Shown: positions 11,815-19,405 of the stretch, in pieces
How the letters are laid out: every line of letters starts with the position of its first letter
Position numbering within the stretch: position 1 is the stretch's first letter
DNA from: Pseudomonas sp. HS6
GTDB lineage: Bacteria; Pseudomonadota; Gammaproteobacteria; Pseudomonadales; Pseudomonadaceae
NCBI RefSeq assembly: GCF_023375815.1
Contig: NZ_CP067412.1
Span: forward strand, 6,138,001-6,202,000
Reading direction: 5' to 3'
DNA: 64,000 nucleotides
Notes under the pieces: model-generated
The model's database searches: none
Told to the model about the DNA's origin: nothing
The model's input: only the letters and a program-made list of their open reading frames with translations
Position numbers and translations under genes: made by a program

Positions 11815-11979
11815 TTTTCACATAAAAAATATCCGGGAAATGCATTGGATATGCATTAGGTCGACTCCTTATAAAGGCAATCTCTTATGCAGTAAATCTT
11901 TGTAAAAACATAAATAAATAACTTAAAAGAATATGCGGCACAGAAGATGTCAGCGTGTTTTTTGACCAGGAGCAGCCCC
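11815..11979. promoter_or_regulatory. Divergent sftR / sftP control region
   Basis: A 165-bp strongly AT-rich gap between the divergent regulator and receptor genes. It holds TCTCTTATGCAGTAAATC at 11881-11898, a loose relative of the CTTATTCC motif, and a long A/T tract at 11899-11932. The receptor ribosome site is AGGAG at 11968-11972. Both promoters, and probably the regulator's own operator, must lie here. Confidence 0.5.
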
Positions 11980-14340
11980 ATGAGTCCGTTGAACCTCGCT
12001 TCACCGCCGCCGCCACGACGGCTCAAACGTCTGCCCCTGGCCCTGTTGCTGGCGGGGAGTGCCAGCTGGACCAACGGCTACGCTACGGAAACGGAAACCC
12101 CTGTGCCGGCACCGGCAGGCAAGACTGCGACCGCCACTTCGCAACTGGAAACCGTGACCGTCACCACCCGCCGTCGCGAAGAAAGTTCTCAGGATGTGCC
12201 GACGCCGATGAGCGTGGTCAGCGGCCAGACCCTGGAGACGCAACGGGTCTATCGAATCCAGGATTTGCAGCAACTGGTGCCCAGCGTCAACGTCGCCTAT
12301 ATGCATGCGCGCCAGTCCAGCGTGTCGATTCGGGGCCTGGGCAATAACCCGGCCAGCGACGGTCTGGAAGGCAGCGTCGGCCTGTACATCGACAACGTTT
12401 ATCTGGGCCGCCCGGGGATGGCGGTGTTCGACCTGATGGACATCGAGCAGCTCGAAGTCCTTCGCGGACCGCAGGGGACGTTGTTCGGCAAGAACACCAC
12501 CGCCGGGGTGATCAACATCAATACCCGCGCGCCGAGCTTCACCCCGGAGCGCAGCATCGAAACCTCGGTCGGCGAGGACGGATATTTCCAGACCAAGGGC
12601 ACGATTTCCGGGCCGCTCAACGATGAGCTGGCTGGGCGCTTTTCTGCCTATCGCACCCGCAGCGACGGTGACATCAAAAACGAATTCAACGGCCATGACC
12701 TGAACGGCGGTTCCCGCGACGGCTTCCGTGCGCAGCTCTTGTTCAAGCCCAACGAGAATTTCAATCTGCGCTGGATCGGTGACTACAACGAAGAGGATTC
12801 CAGCGCGGGCACCCGCGTGCTGTACAACACCGGGCCGACCATCAACGGCGTCAACCTCTATCAGTCGCGGGCCAATGCTGCCGGCGCGACGCTGGTCAAC
12901 GGCTCGCACCGCAAGGTCAATCTGGACAACGACCAGCACGTCACGGTGCATCAGGGCGGTACATCGGTGGAAGCCAACTGGACGCTGCCGAGCGACTTCA
13001 CCCTGACGTCGATCAGCTCCTATCGCTTCTGGAATTTCACCCCGGCCAACGATGATGGCCTCAATGTCGCGGCGACCTACAACGCCGGCGTTTCCGTCGA
13101 GGACAAACAGTACTCGCAGGAATTTCGCCTCGCCTCGCCCAAGGGTGAGTTTTTTGATTACGTGGTAGGCGCGTACTACTTCGGTTCGGATCTGGACAAC
13201 AAATCCTTCGCCTATTACGGCCCGCAGGCCGACATCTGGAACGGCACGCCACGGGGCGCGTTGGCCAACGTCGGCAGCGTCGGCAACGGTCACATCAAGA
13301 CCGACAGTTTCGCCCTGTTCGCCCAAGGCACCTGGCACCTCACCGAGCGCCTGGATTTCACCGCCGGGGTGCGCGGCACCTATGAAGAAAAGAATGCCTG
13401 GGTCACTCGCGATGCACCGGTCGGTGGCGCCGCTGTCACCGGCGCAGCGGCTACCGCACGACGCGGTCGGACCGGTGCCTACGATTCCGGCGATCTGAAC
13501 CAGTACAGCTCCAGCCCATCCGGATTGCTCAACCTCAGCTATCGCATCACCGATGATTTGCTTGGCTACGCCACGCTGTCCCACGGCGAGAAATCCGGCG
13601 GGGTCAACCTCGTGGTCGGCTCGGCCCCGACCGCCGGTGCCGACTCGCTGCTGATCGGCACCGAGCGCGCCAACAACGCTGAACTCGGCTTCAAGAGCAC
13701 CCTGTGGGACCGCCGCTTGCAGCTCAACGCCAACGTGTTCTGGACTCAGGTCAACGCTTACCAGACCAACGCCTACGACGACGTCAACCGCGTGCAATAC
13801 CTGACCAACGCCGGCTCGGTTCGCTCGCGCGGGGTGGAATTCGAAAGCACCGTGATCCCGCTGCGTGGCCTGACCCTGAACTTCAACGGCTCGTACAACG
13901 ACGTCAGCTATCTCTCCTACAAGGACGCGCCGTGCCCGCCGGAAGTCAGTCAGGCGCCGGGTGCTCCGGCCTCTTGCGATCTCAGCGGCCATCAGGTGGT
14001 CGGCGCCTCGAAATGGATCGGCAACGCCAACGGCAAATACGAATGGAATCTGGCCAACGGGCTGCAACCTTACGTCACCGGCAGCTACGCATTTCGCTCC
14101 AAAGCGGTGGGCACGGTCGAGGATTCCGACTACGGCCAGATCCCGAGTTACGCGGTGGTCAATCTCTCGACCGGCCTGCGCGGCGATTTCAATCAGGGCC
14201 AGTGGGACGTATCGCTGTGGCTGAAAAACGCCTTCGACAAAACCTATTACACGACCCTGTGGACCGGCGGCAACGGCGGTTATGAAGGCCTGCTCGGCAC
14301 GCCGCGCACCCTCGGCGTCACCGGTCGCTACGACTTCTGA
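11980..14340 (+). CDS. sftP: TonB-dependent outer-membrane receptor, SftP-like
   Basis: A 786-residue TonB-dependent receptor. An N-terminal signal (RRLKRLPLALLLAGSASW) precedes a TonB-box-like ETVTVTTRR, a plug domain (VPTPMSVVSG, VSIRGLGNN, LEVLRGPQGTLFGKNTTAG), and a beta-barrel ending GVTGRYDF with the terminal aromatic needed for barrel assembly. An in-frame ATG at 11947 would add 11 residues, but ATG 11980 has AGGAG at ideal spacing. It is co-directional with the arylsulfotransferase gene 23 bp downstream, so it probably imports sulfate esters or related sulfur compounds rather than iron. It would be energised by the tonB-exbB-exbD genes at 16604. Confidence 0.88.
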   Translation: MSPLNLASPPPPRRLKRLPLALLLAGSASWTNGYATETETPVPAPAGKTATATSQLETVTVTTRRREESSQDVPTPMSVVSGQTLETQRVYRIQDLQQLVPSVNVAYMHARQSSVSIRGLGNNPASDGLEGSVGLYIDNVYLGRPGMAVFDLMDIEQLEVLRGPQGTLFGKNTTAGVININTRAPSFTPERSIETSVGEDGYFQTKGTISGPLNDELAGRFSAYRTRSDGDIKNEFNGHDLNGGSRDGFRAQLLFKPNENFNLRWIGDYNEEDSSAGTRVLYNTGPTINGVNLYQSRANAAGATLVNGSHRKVNLDNDQHVTVHQGGTSVEANWTLPSDFTLTSISSYRFWNFTPANDDGLNVAATYNAGVSVEDKQYSQEFRLASPKGEFFDYVVGAYYFGSDLDNKSFAYYGPQADIWNGTPRGALANVGSVGNGHIKTDSFALFAQGTWHLTERLDFTAGVRGTYEEKNAWVTRDAPVGGAAVTGAAATARRGRTGAYDSGDLNQYSSSPSGLLNLSYRITDDLLGYATLSHGEKSGGVNLVVGSAPTAGADSLLIGTERANNAELGFKSTLWDRRLQLNANVFWTQVNAYQTNAYDDVNRVQYLTNAGSVRSRGVEFESTVIPLRGLTLNFNGSYNDVSYLSYKDAPCPPEVSQAPGAPASCDLSGHQVVGASKWIGNANGKYEWNLANGLQPYVTGSYAFRSKAVGTVEDSDYGQIPSYAVVNLSTGLRGDFNQGQWDVSLWLKNAFDKTYYTTLWTGGNGGYEGLLGTPRTLGVTGRYDF

Positions 14341-14363
14341 TCGATCCCTCAAGGAGCTGCATC

Positions 14364-15707
14364 ATGTTGCGCATCAAAACCGCTTTACCGGTGTTGTTGT
14401 CCGGCGCAGTGCTTAGTACCGGGGCATTCGCTGCACCCAGCGTTTATCCCACCGGAGTCACTCGATACGACCCGGCCAAGGCCTTCAACCAATATGTGAT
14501 TTTCAGCGGTGCCGACAAGCAGACGCACCTGATCGACATGAACGGCAACGAAGTGAAGAACTGGGCTCAGGCCGGTTTCCCGTCGGCGATCATCGATCCG
14601 AAACTGGTCGGTGGCGAGCGCGGTCATGTCCTGCTGCAACTGAGCGACAAGGATCCGGGCAAGCTCGGTTCCGCCGGCAACGGCCTCGGCAATCAGAGCG
14701 TCGGCGAGCTGGACTGGGACGGCAAAGTCGTCTGGCAGTGGGGCGACAAGGCGCCCGGTGGCGCTGCGCAACAGCATCACGATCAGCGTCGCCTGAGCAA
14801 CGGCAACACCGTGGTGCTGGCGAACAAGGTGCACAAGGTCAAAGGCTTCAAAGTGCCCGAGGTGATCGACGATGCGATCTATGAAGTCAGCCCCGCAGGC
14901 GAGGTGAAATGGCAGTGGCTGGCGTCGGATCACTTGAACGAATTCGGTTTCAGTGCCGAACAATTGAGGCTGGTGCGTGCCAGTGAAAATCCGGATTACC
15001 TGCACATCAACAACCTCAGCCTGGTCGGGCCGAACAAGTGGTTCGACGCCGGCGACAAGCGCTTCAAACCGGACAACCTGCTGCTCGATTCTCGCAACGC
15101 CAACTTCATTGCGATCATCGACAAGCACAGCGGCAAAGTGGTCTGGCGCCTGGGGCCGAACCTGCCGCTGGCCAACCCGAAAACCGCGCAGCAGATTCCA
15201 CGTCCGGTGGACCAGTTCGTCGGCCAGCATGACGCGCACATCATCCCGGCTGGACTGCCCGGCGCGGGCAATCTGCTGGTGTTCGACAACCAGGGTTCGG
15301 CGGGTTATCCGAACGTCACGCTGGGGCTGATTTCCGGCTCCCGGGTGCTGGAAATCGACCCGGTGAAAAACGAAATCGTCTGGCAGTACAGCGCCGCCAA
15401 TTCGAAGCAGCCGGGGTGGGCGTTCTACAGCTCGTTCATCAGCAGTGCGCGACGCTTGCCCAACGGCAACACGCTGATCGACGAGGGCATGAACGGGCGG
15501 TTTTTCCAGGTGACGGCCAATGGCGAAAACGTCTGGGAATACGTCAGCCCGTATCTGGGCAAGGCGCCAGGCAGCGATGCGATCAGCAACTGGGTGTATC
15601 GAGCACTGCCTGTGAGTTATGACTGGGTGCCGGCCGGAACGCCGCGTTCGGAGACAGCAGTGATTGCGCCGGCAATCGGTGGGCAGCGGATAAACGCCAG
15701 CCGTTAG
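14364..15707 (+). CDS. astA: Arylsulfate sulfotransferase, AstA-like
   Basis: A 447-residue protein of the Arylsulfotran_2 type. It has a signal peptide (LPVLLSGAVLSTGAFA, cleavage near residue 23) and a beta-propeller pattern of repeated ELDWDGKVVWQW / YEVSPAGEVKWQW / IIDKHSGKVVWRLG / EIDPVKNEIVWQY units. Conserved histidines sit in QQHHDQRRLSNGNT (residues 136-149) and VGQHDAHIIPAG, where this family has its catalytic histidine and arginine. It is expected to transfer sulfuryl groups between phenols in the periplasm without PAPS. It follows sftP by 23 bp and is almost certainly cotranscribed, as in the sftR-sftP-astA arrangement of P. putida. Confidence 0.85.
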   Translation: MLRIKTALPVLLSGAVLSTGAFAAPSVYPTGVTRYDPAKAFNQYVIFSGADKQTHLIDMNGNEVKNWAQAGFPSAIIDPKLVGGERGHVLLQLSDKDPGKLGSAGNGLGNQSVGELDWDGKVVWQWGDKAPGGAAQQHHDQRRLSNGNTVVLANKVHKVKGFKVPEVIDDAIYEVSPAGEVKWQWLASDHLNEFGFSAEQLRLVRASENPDYLHINNLSLVGPNKWFDAGDKRFKPDNLLLDSRNANFIAIIDKHSGKVVWRLGPNLPLANPKTAQQIPRPVDQFVGQHDAHIIPAGLPGAGNLLVFDNQGSAGYPNVTLGLISGSRVLEIDPVKNEIVWQYSAANSKQPGWAFYSSFISSARRLPNGNTLIDEGMNGRFFQVTANGENVWEYVSPYLGKAPGSDAISNWVYRALPVSYDWVPAGTPRSETAVIAPAIGGQRINASR

Positions 15708-15896
15708 TTGAAAGGTGATTAAGGCGCTTCGGTTTCGAAATAAGTTATGAACGACATGAGCAGTGCATATAGCAACATCGTTGAAAAGTCGCGTGGACAA
15801 TAAGTGAATGGCGAACCATCCTGAGTCTCGTGAGTTTCCAGGAGGAAACTTGCTCTCATCGGAAGACACTTATCCAACGATAAAGGAAATCTCGTT

Positions 15897-16223
15897 ATGT
15901 CGAGCATTAATGGCAACTATGTAAACGCTAACGCTGGCGCCAAACTGACGATTACCGATGGCAACGACTCCAACGGCACCTTCAGCGGCAAATTCAGCCA
16001 GAACGGCGTGAACTACGACATCGCGTACGGTCACTACCACTTCCAGAACAGCACCGGGCAGCCTACGATCATTACTTTCGCGGCTCTGAATGAAGGCACT
16101 GGCTATCAGTCATGGACCCTGTTCTCGCCGGATCACAACTACTCGAAAGTTCGTGCGGTGGGTTCTCGTACAAACTTTGACGGTGATGTAGTCGGTCTGG
16201 CAGGGGAGTTTGTGAAGCAATAA
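15897..16223 (+). CDS. Small beta-rich protein of unknown function, avidin-like pattern
   Basis: A 108-residue protein with no signal peptide, no cysteine and very high Gly/Asn/Ser/Thr content. Predicted strands alternate throughout (GNYVN, AKLTITDGN, GTFSGKF, YDIAYGHYHF, PTIITFAAL, YQSWTLF, YSKVRAVGS, VVGLAGEF). The spacing of G-x-Y-x-N, S/A-x-L-x-I, the second glycine-tyrosine strand and SWTLF recalls the avidin/streptavidin barrel, but the resemblance is weak and biotin residues cannot be assigned. AAGGAAA lies 8 bp before ATG 15897. It sits between astA and tonB and ends at a strong terminator, so it is a separate small transcript. A calycin or lectin-like barrel is equally possible. Confidence 0.6.
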   Translation: MSSINGNYVNANAGAKLTITDGNDSNGTFSGKFSQNGVNYDIAYGHYHFQNSTGQPTIITFAALNEGTGYQSWTLFSPDHNYSKVRAVGSRTNFDGDVVGLAGEFVKQ

Positions 16224-16240
16224 GAAATTTTGTAAGTCGA

Positions 16241-16275
16241 AGGCCGATGCATTAAACATGCATCGGCCTTTTTAT
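16241..16275 (+). terminator. Rho-independent terminator after the small beta-rich gene
   Basis: A perfect 12-bp stem, AGGCCGATGCAT (16241-16252) with ATGCATCGGCCT (16258-16269), loop TAAAC, followed by a T-run. It starts 17 bp after the stop codon at 16223. Confidence 0.9.
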
Positions 16276-16447
16276 TTGTCTCTTGAAAAAGTTCGTCAAC
16301 TATCACCTTGGTATTAGTTGTCACTGAATGCCGGAGTGTCGATAACCCGATGCCTTGGATGAATACTTTTTATGCCGGGAAAGCATGTCGATTCTGACGA
16401 ATCGCTGGAGGCCTTGCGGGCCGTGGCTTTGGCGGAAGTGACCGTTT

Positions 16448-16464
16448 CTTATATTCCATAAACG
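16448..16464 (+). promoter_or_regulatory. Candidate sulfur-island operator, site B
   Basis: CTTATATTCCATAAACG, 140 bp before tonB. Compared with sites at 7920 and 18695 it has two extra bases but keeps CTTAT, TTCC and AAACG in order. It supports, but does not prove, that tonB-exbBD belongs to the same sulfur-responsive regulon. Confidence 0.3.
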
Positions 16465-16603
16465 TCTATTCATAACATGAAAGATTACTTTCGGAGATAA
16501 GCCTCTAGCCCAATGATTGACCCATCGATCACGCCGTGGGGGATTCAACAAGCGGCGAATCGGCTACGCGAAAAAACGCAAAGAGACCGCAGGGAGTAAA
16601 TCA

Positions 16604-17425
16604 ATGGGCAATGTCCAGACCGCCGTCAGTGCACAGGAGGTGCTGTGGCGCCAGGCGCCGAGCGGCGAGTTGGTCGATCTCGGCCGGCCTCATCGCGTAC
16701 CGTTGGGGCAGCTGCGTTTGCAGCGTGCGCCCAAGGGCATTCTGAGCCGCCGCGAAACGATTCTGCTCGGCGTTCTGGCGCTGGTGGTGCATGGCGCGGT
16801 GATCTACTGGATCAATCAGCACCCGACGCCGGCGCTGCCGATCGTGCCGCCGGAAATTCCACCGATGACCATCGAGTTTTCGCGCCCGGCACCACCGGCT
16901 CCACCAGTGGTTGTACCGCCGCCACCGGCACCTGTGGTCGAGCCACCGCCGCCGGTGGAAGACGAACTGGCAACCAAGCCGCCACCGAAACCGAAGCCGA
17001 TTCCCAAACCGAAACCGGTCGCCAAACCCGTACCGAAACCGGCCCCCAAAGCCGTCGAGCAACCACCGGCTCCGCCACAACCGACGGCCCCGGTCGCTGC
17101 ACCAGCGCCACCAGCGCCACCTGCACCACCAGCGCCTGCTCCGGTGACACCGGCCTCGGCCAATGCCGCGTACCTGAAGAACCCGGCGCCGGAATATCCG
17201 TCGCTGGCCCAGCGTCGCGGTTGGGAAGGCACGGTGTTGCTGCGGGTGCACGTACTGGCCAGCGGCAAACCGGGCGAGATCCAGATTCAGAAAAGCAGTG
17301 GCCGGCAACAGCTCGACGACGCGGCGCTGGACGCCGTGAAGCGCTGGAGCTTCGTGCCGGCCAAGCAGGGTGATGTCGCCCAGGACGGCTGGGTCAGCGT
17401 GCCCATCGATTTCAAGATTCATTAA
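16604..17425 (+). CDS. tonB: TonB energy transducer
   Basis: A 273-residue TonB protein anchored by one membrane helix (ETILLGVLALVVHGAVIYWI, residues 51-70). A long Pro-rich periplasmic spacer follows (residues about 76-185, rich in PPPAP and KPKP units), then a TonB_C domain (YPSLAQRRGWEGTVLLRV, AALDAVKRWSFVPA). It has an N-terminal cytoplasmic extension of about 50 residues, as in several pseudomonad TonBs. ATG 16604 has AGGGAG upstream. exbB starts 45 bp after it, giving a tonB-exbB-exbD operon. Its place beside sftP suggests that it powers sulfate-ester uptake, though TonB proteins often serve many receptors. Confidence 0.92.
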   Translation: MGNVQTAVSAQEVLWRQAPSGELVDLGRPHRVPLGQLRLQRAPKGILSRRETILLGVLALVVHGAVIYWINQHPTPALPIVPPEIPPMTIEFSRPAPPAPPVVVPPPPAPVVEPPPPVEDELATKPPPKPKPIPKPKPVAKPVPKPAPKAVEQPPAPPQPTAPVAAPAPPAPPAPPAPAPVTPASANAAYLKNPAPEYPSLAQRRGWEGTVLLRVHVLASGKPGEIQIQKSSGRQQLDDAALDAVKRWSFVPAKQGDVAQDGWVSVPIDFKIH

Positions 17426-17470
17426 ACCGAAACCAATTTCGCGCTAAACGTTTACACGAGGGAACACATC

Positions 17471-18196
17471 ATGACGTTACTGGCATCTCCACTGGAATCC
17501 ATCGAAAGCGCGGTGATCTGGCTGCTGGTGGTCTTCTCTGTCGCCACCTGGGGCCTGGCATTGCTCAAAGCTGTGCAGTTCGGTCGGTTGAAGGCGCAGG
17601 ATCGCAAATTTCACAAGCGCTTCTGGGCGGCGTCGAGTCTGGACTCCGCCGCCGAGTTGAGCGAAACCCAGCCCGGCGCAGCAGCGCGGGTGGCACAGGC
17701 CGGTTATGCGGCGATTCAAGTGGGCGAGGCACCTCAGGCCAATGACCTGAGCCAGGCAATCAACCATCAGGACCGCCTCGAACGTGCCTTGCGTCAGCAG
17801 ATCGTCCGCGAACGCCGTTCGCTGGAAACCGGTCTGGCGGTGGTCGCGAGTATTGGCAGCACCTCGCCGTTCATTGGTCTGTTCGGCACGGTGTGGGGAA
17901 TCATGGAGGCGTTGAAAGGCATCAGCGCGGCAGGCTCGGCGAGCCTGGAAACGGTGGCCGGTCCCATCGGTGCAGCGCTGGTCGCCACCGGGGTGGGGAT
18001 CGCGGTCGCGGTGCCGGCGGTGCTGGTTTACAACTACTTTTTGCGTCGTCTGAAACTGACGGCGGCGGACCTGGACGACTTTGCCCACGACTTCTACAGC
18101 CTGGCGCAAAAGAGCTCGTTCCGCGTGCTGATCCACCCGACCGCGCACAAGGCTGCGGCTCAGGGCAACGCAACAAAAGTGAAGGAGGCGTCCTGA
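17471..18196 (+). CDS. exbB: ExbB proton channel subunit
   Basis: A 241-residue MotA/TolQ/ExbB-family protein with three membrane helices: near residues 10-28, and the pair around 120-140 (VVASIGSTSPFIGLFGTVWG) and 160-190 (GAALVATGVGIAVAVPAVLVY). The conserved SPFIGLFGTVWGIM and TGVGIAVAVPA motifs form the proton pathway with ExbD. It lacks the long N-terminal periplasmic extension seen in some Pseudomonas ExbB proteins. The stop codon is followed by exbD after a 1-bp gap. Confidence 0.93.
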   Translation: MTLLASPLESIESAVIWLLVVFSVATWGLALLKAVQFGRLKAQDRKFHKRFWAASSLDSAAELSETQPGAAARVAQAGYAAIQVGEAPQANDLSQAINHQDRLERALRQQIVRERRSLETGLAVVASIGSTSPFIGLFGTVWGIMEALKGISAAGSASLETVAGPIGAALVATGVGIAVAVPAVLVYNYFLRRLKLTAADLDDFAHDFYSLAQKSSFRVLIHPTAHKAAAQGNATKVKEAS

Positions 18197-18197
18197 T

Positions 18198-18599
18198 ATG
18201 GCCTTCTCCACGCAAGACAGCGACGAGGTGCTGAGCGAGATCAACGTGACGCCGCTGGTGGACGTGATGCTGGTGCTGCTGGTGGTGTTCATCGTCACCG
18301 CGCCGCTGCTGACCAACGCGATACCGATCAACCTGCCGAAGACCGAAGCGGTGGCGCCGGTCGAGCAGAAAGACCCGTTGGTGGTGAGCATCGACGGTGC
18401 GGGAAAACTGTTTATCAACAAGGACGAAATCCAGCCGGATCTGCTGGAGTTCAACCTCAAGTCGGCCAAGGCCAAGGACCCGGAAGTGCGCGTGCAATTG
18501 CAGGCAGACGACGGGGTGAATTACGGCGAAGTGGCGCGAGCCATGGCTTCGATTGAGCGGGCGGGCATCACCAAACTGTCGGTGATCACCGCACGATAA
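18198..18599 (+). CDS. exbD: ExbD proton channel subunit
   Basis: A 133-residue ExbD/TolR protein: one membrane helix (VMLVLLVVFIVTAPLL) containing the proton-carrying aspartate in PLVDVMLVLL, then a periplasmic domain. The SEINVTPLVDV signature is intact. GGAGG before ATG 18198 lies inside the end of exbB. It is the last gene of tonB-exbB-exbD, ending in the hairpin at 18618. Confidence 0.93.
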   Translation: MAFSTQDSDEVLSEINVTPLVDVMLVLLVVFIVTAPLLTNAIPINLPKTEAVAPVEQKDPLVVSIDGAGKLFINKDEIQPDLLEFNLKSAKAKDPEVRVQLQADDGVNYGEVARAMASIERAGITKLSVITAR

Positions 18600-18617
18600 G
18601 GGTTTCACGTTTTTCCG

Positions 18618-18652
18618 GGGCCGTCTCCTTGGCAGGGTGCGGCCCTTTTTTT
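18618..18652 (+). terminator. Probable terminator after exbD
   Basis: GGGCCG (18618-18623) pairs with CGGCCC (18640-18645), followed by seven T residues. The loop is long (16 bases), so the hairpin is weaker than others here, but the position 19 bp after exbD and the T-run support it. Confidence 0.65.
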
Positions 18653-18694
18653 GTCTGCTGCTTAATATTCTTTTCAGGTCTTAATAAATAGCTT

Positions 18695-18710
18695 CTTATT
18701 CCTTAACGAA
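18695..18710 (+). promoter_or_regulatory. Candidate sulfur-island operator, site C
   Basis: CTTATTCCTTAACGAA, 58 bp before the hydrolase at 18768. It equals site A (7920-7936) apart from one deleted and one changed base. TATAAAT and TATACT follow immediately, so the motif would sit over or just upstream of a promoter -35 region, the position expected for an activator-type LysR protein. Confidence 0.4.
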
Positions 18711-18767
18711 TATAAATCCCGTCCCTATACTCCTTCAGGAACAGACACGACGCAGGAGAGCTCCCCC

Positions 18768-19349
18768 ATGCGCAACGAATCAATCCGCTATCTGATTGTG
18801 CCGGGCTGGCAAGGATCGCCAGAAGATCATTGGCAAAGCCATTGGCAGAACAGTCTGCCGAACAGCGCGCGAGTGGAGCAGGCCGACTGGCTGACGCCGC
18901 GTCGTGAAGACTGGGTCGCGGCGCTGGCCGAGGCGATTGCCGCCGACAGCACACCGGTGATCCTGATCGCCCACAGCCTGGGCTGCATCACCGTGGCGCA
19001 TTGGGCGGCCACCGCGCCGCTGCATCATTTGCGTCAGGTGCGCGGGGCGCTGCTGGTTGCGCCGGCAGATGTCGAGCGCCCGGCATGCGTGCCGGCACTG
19101 CGCAACTTTGCGCCGATTCCGACCGATCTGCTGCCCTTCCCGAGCCAGGTCGTCAGCTCCGACAACGATGCCGCCGTCAGTGCGCCGCGTGCGCTGGAAC
19201 TGGCGCGCAACTGGGGTGCCGAGGCGGGGATTCTCGCAGGCGCCGGCCATATCAATGTGAAGTCCGGGCATCAACGCTGGGAGCAGGGATTCGCTTATCT
19301 GTATCGCCTGCAAAACCGCATGGAACACCACGCCCGGCGTCGTGCCTGA
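18768..19349 (+). CDS. RBBP9/YdeN-family alpha/beta hydrolase
   Basis: A 193-residue small serine hydrolase. It opens with the family-typical YLIVPGWQGSPEDHWQSHW, carries the nucleophile in AHSLGC (S70), an acid in VVSSDNDAAV and the histidine in GAGHINVKSG. It is soluble with no signal peptide. In other pseudomonads a homologue also follows exbB-exbD. It precedes the sigma-54-type ATPase gene by 56 bp on the same strand, so they may be cotranscribed. The substrate is unknown; a role in sulfur acquisition is inferred only from neighbours and the operator-like motif. Confidence 0.8.
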   Translation: MRNESIRYLIVPGWQGSPEDHWQSHWQNSLPNSARVEQADWLTPRREDWVAALAEAIAADSTPVILIAHSLGCITVAHWAATAPLHHLRQVRGALLVAPADVERPACVPALRNFAPIPTDLLPFPSQVVSSDNDAAVSAPRALELARNWGAEAGILAGAGHINVKSGHQRWEQGFAYLYRLQNRMEHHARRRA

Positions 19350-19405
19350 CCACTTTTATTTTTTCAACGCCCCCGTCTCCCGGCGATTTGGGGCGGGAGT
19401 CTGCC

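Larger units (their letters stand above)
16224..16603. other. Gene-free region before tonB
   Basis: A 380-bp stretch without a convincing gene. It begins with the terminator of the small beta-rich gene (16241-16275). Its right half is the tonB promoter region, with the candidate operator at 16448-16464 and AT-rich CTATTCATAACATGAAAG just after. An in-frame extension of tonB to 16517 exists but has lower coding quality and no ribosome site. I see no Fur box of convincing quality. Confidence 0.5.

Noticed and set aside
12001..14352. A 783-codon open frame antisense to the TonB receptor gene
   Set aside because: It is the complement shadow of a GC-rich gene; its translation has no recognisable domain and the sense frame matches a TonB receptor throughout.
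16645..17373. Long Ala/Gly/Thr- or Pro-rich frames over the tonB gene
   Set aside because: They arise from the repetitive Pro-rich codons of tonB read in other frames.
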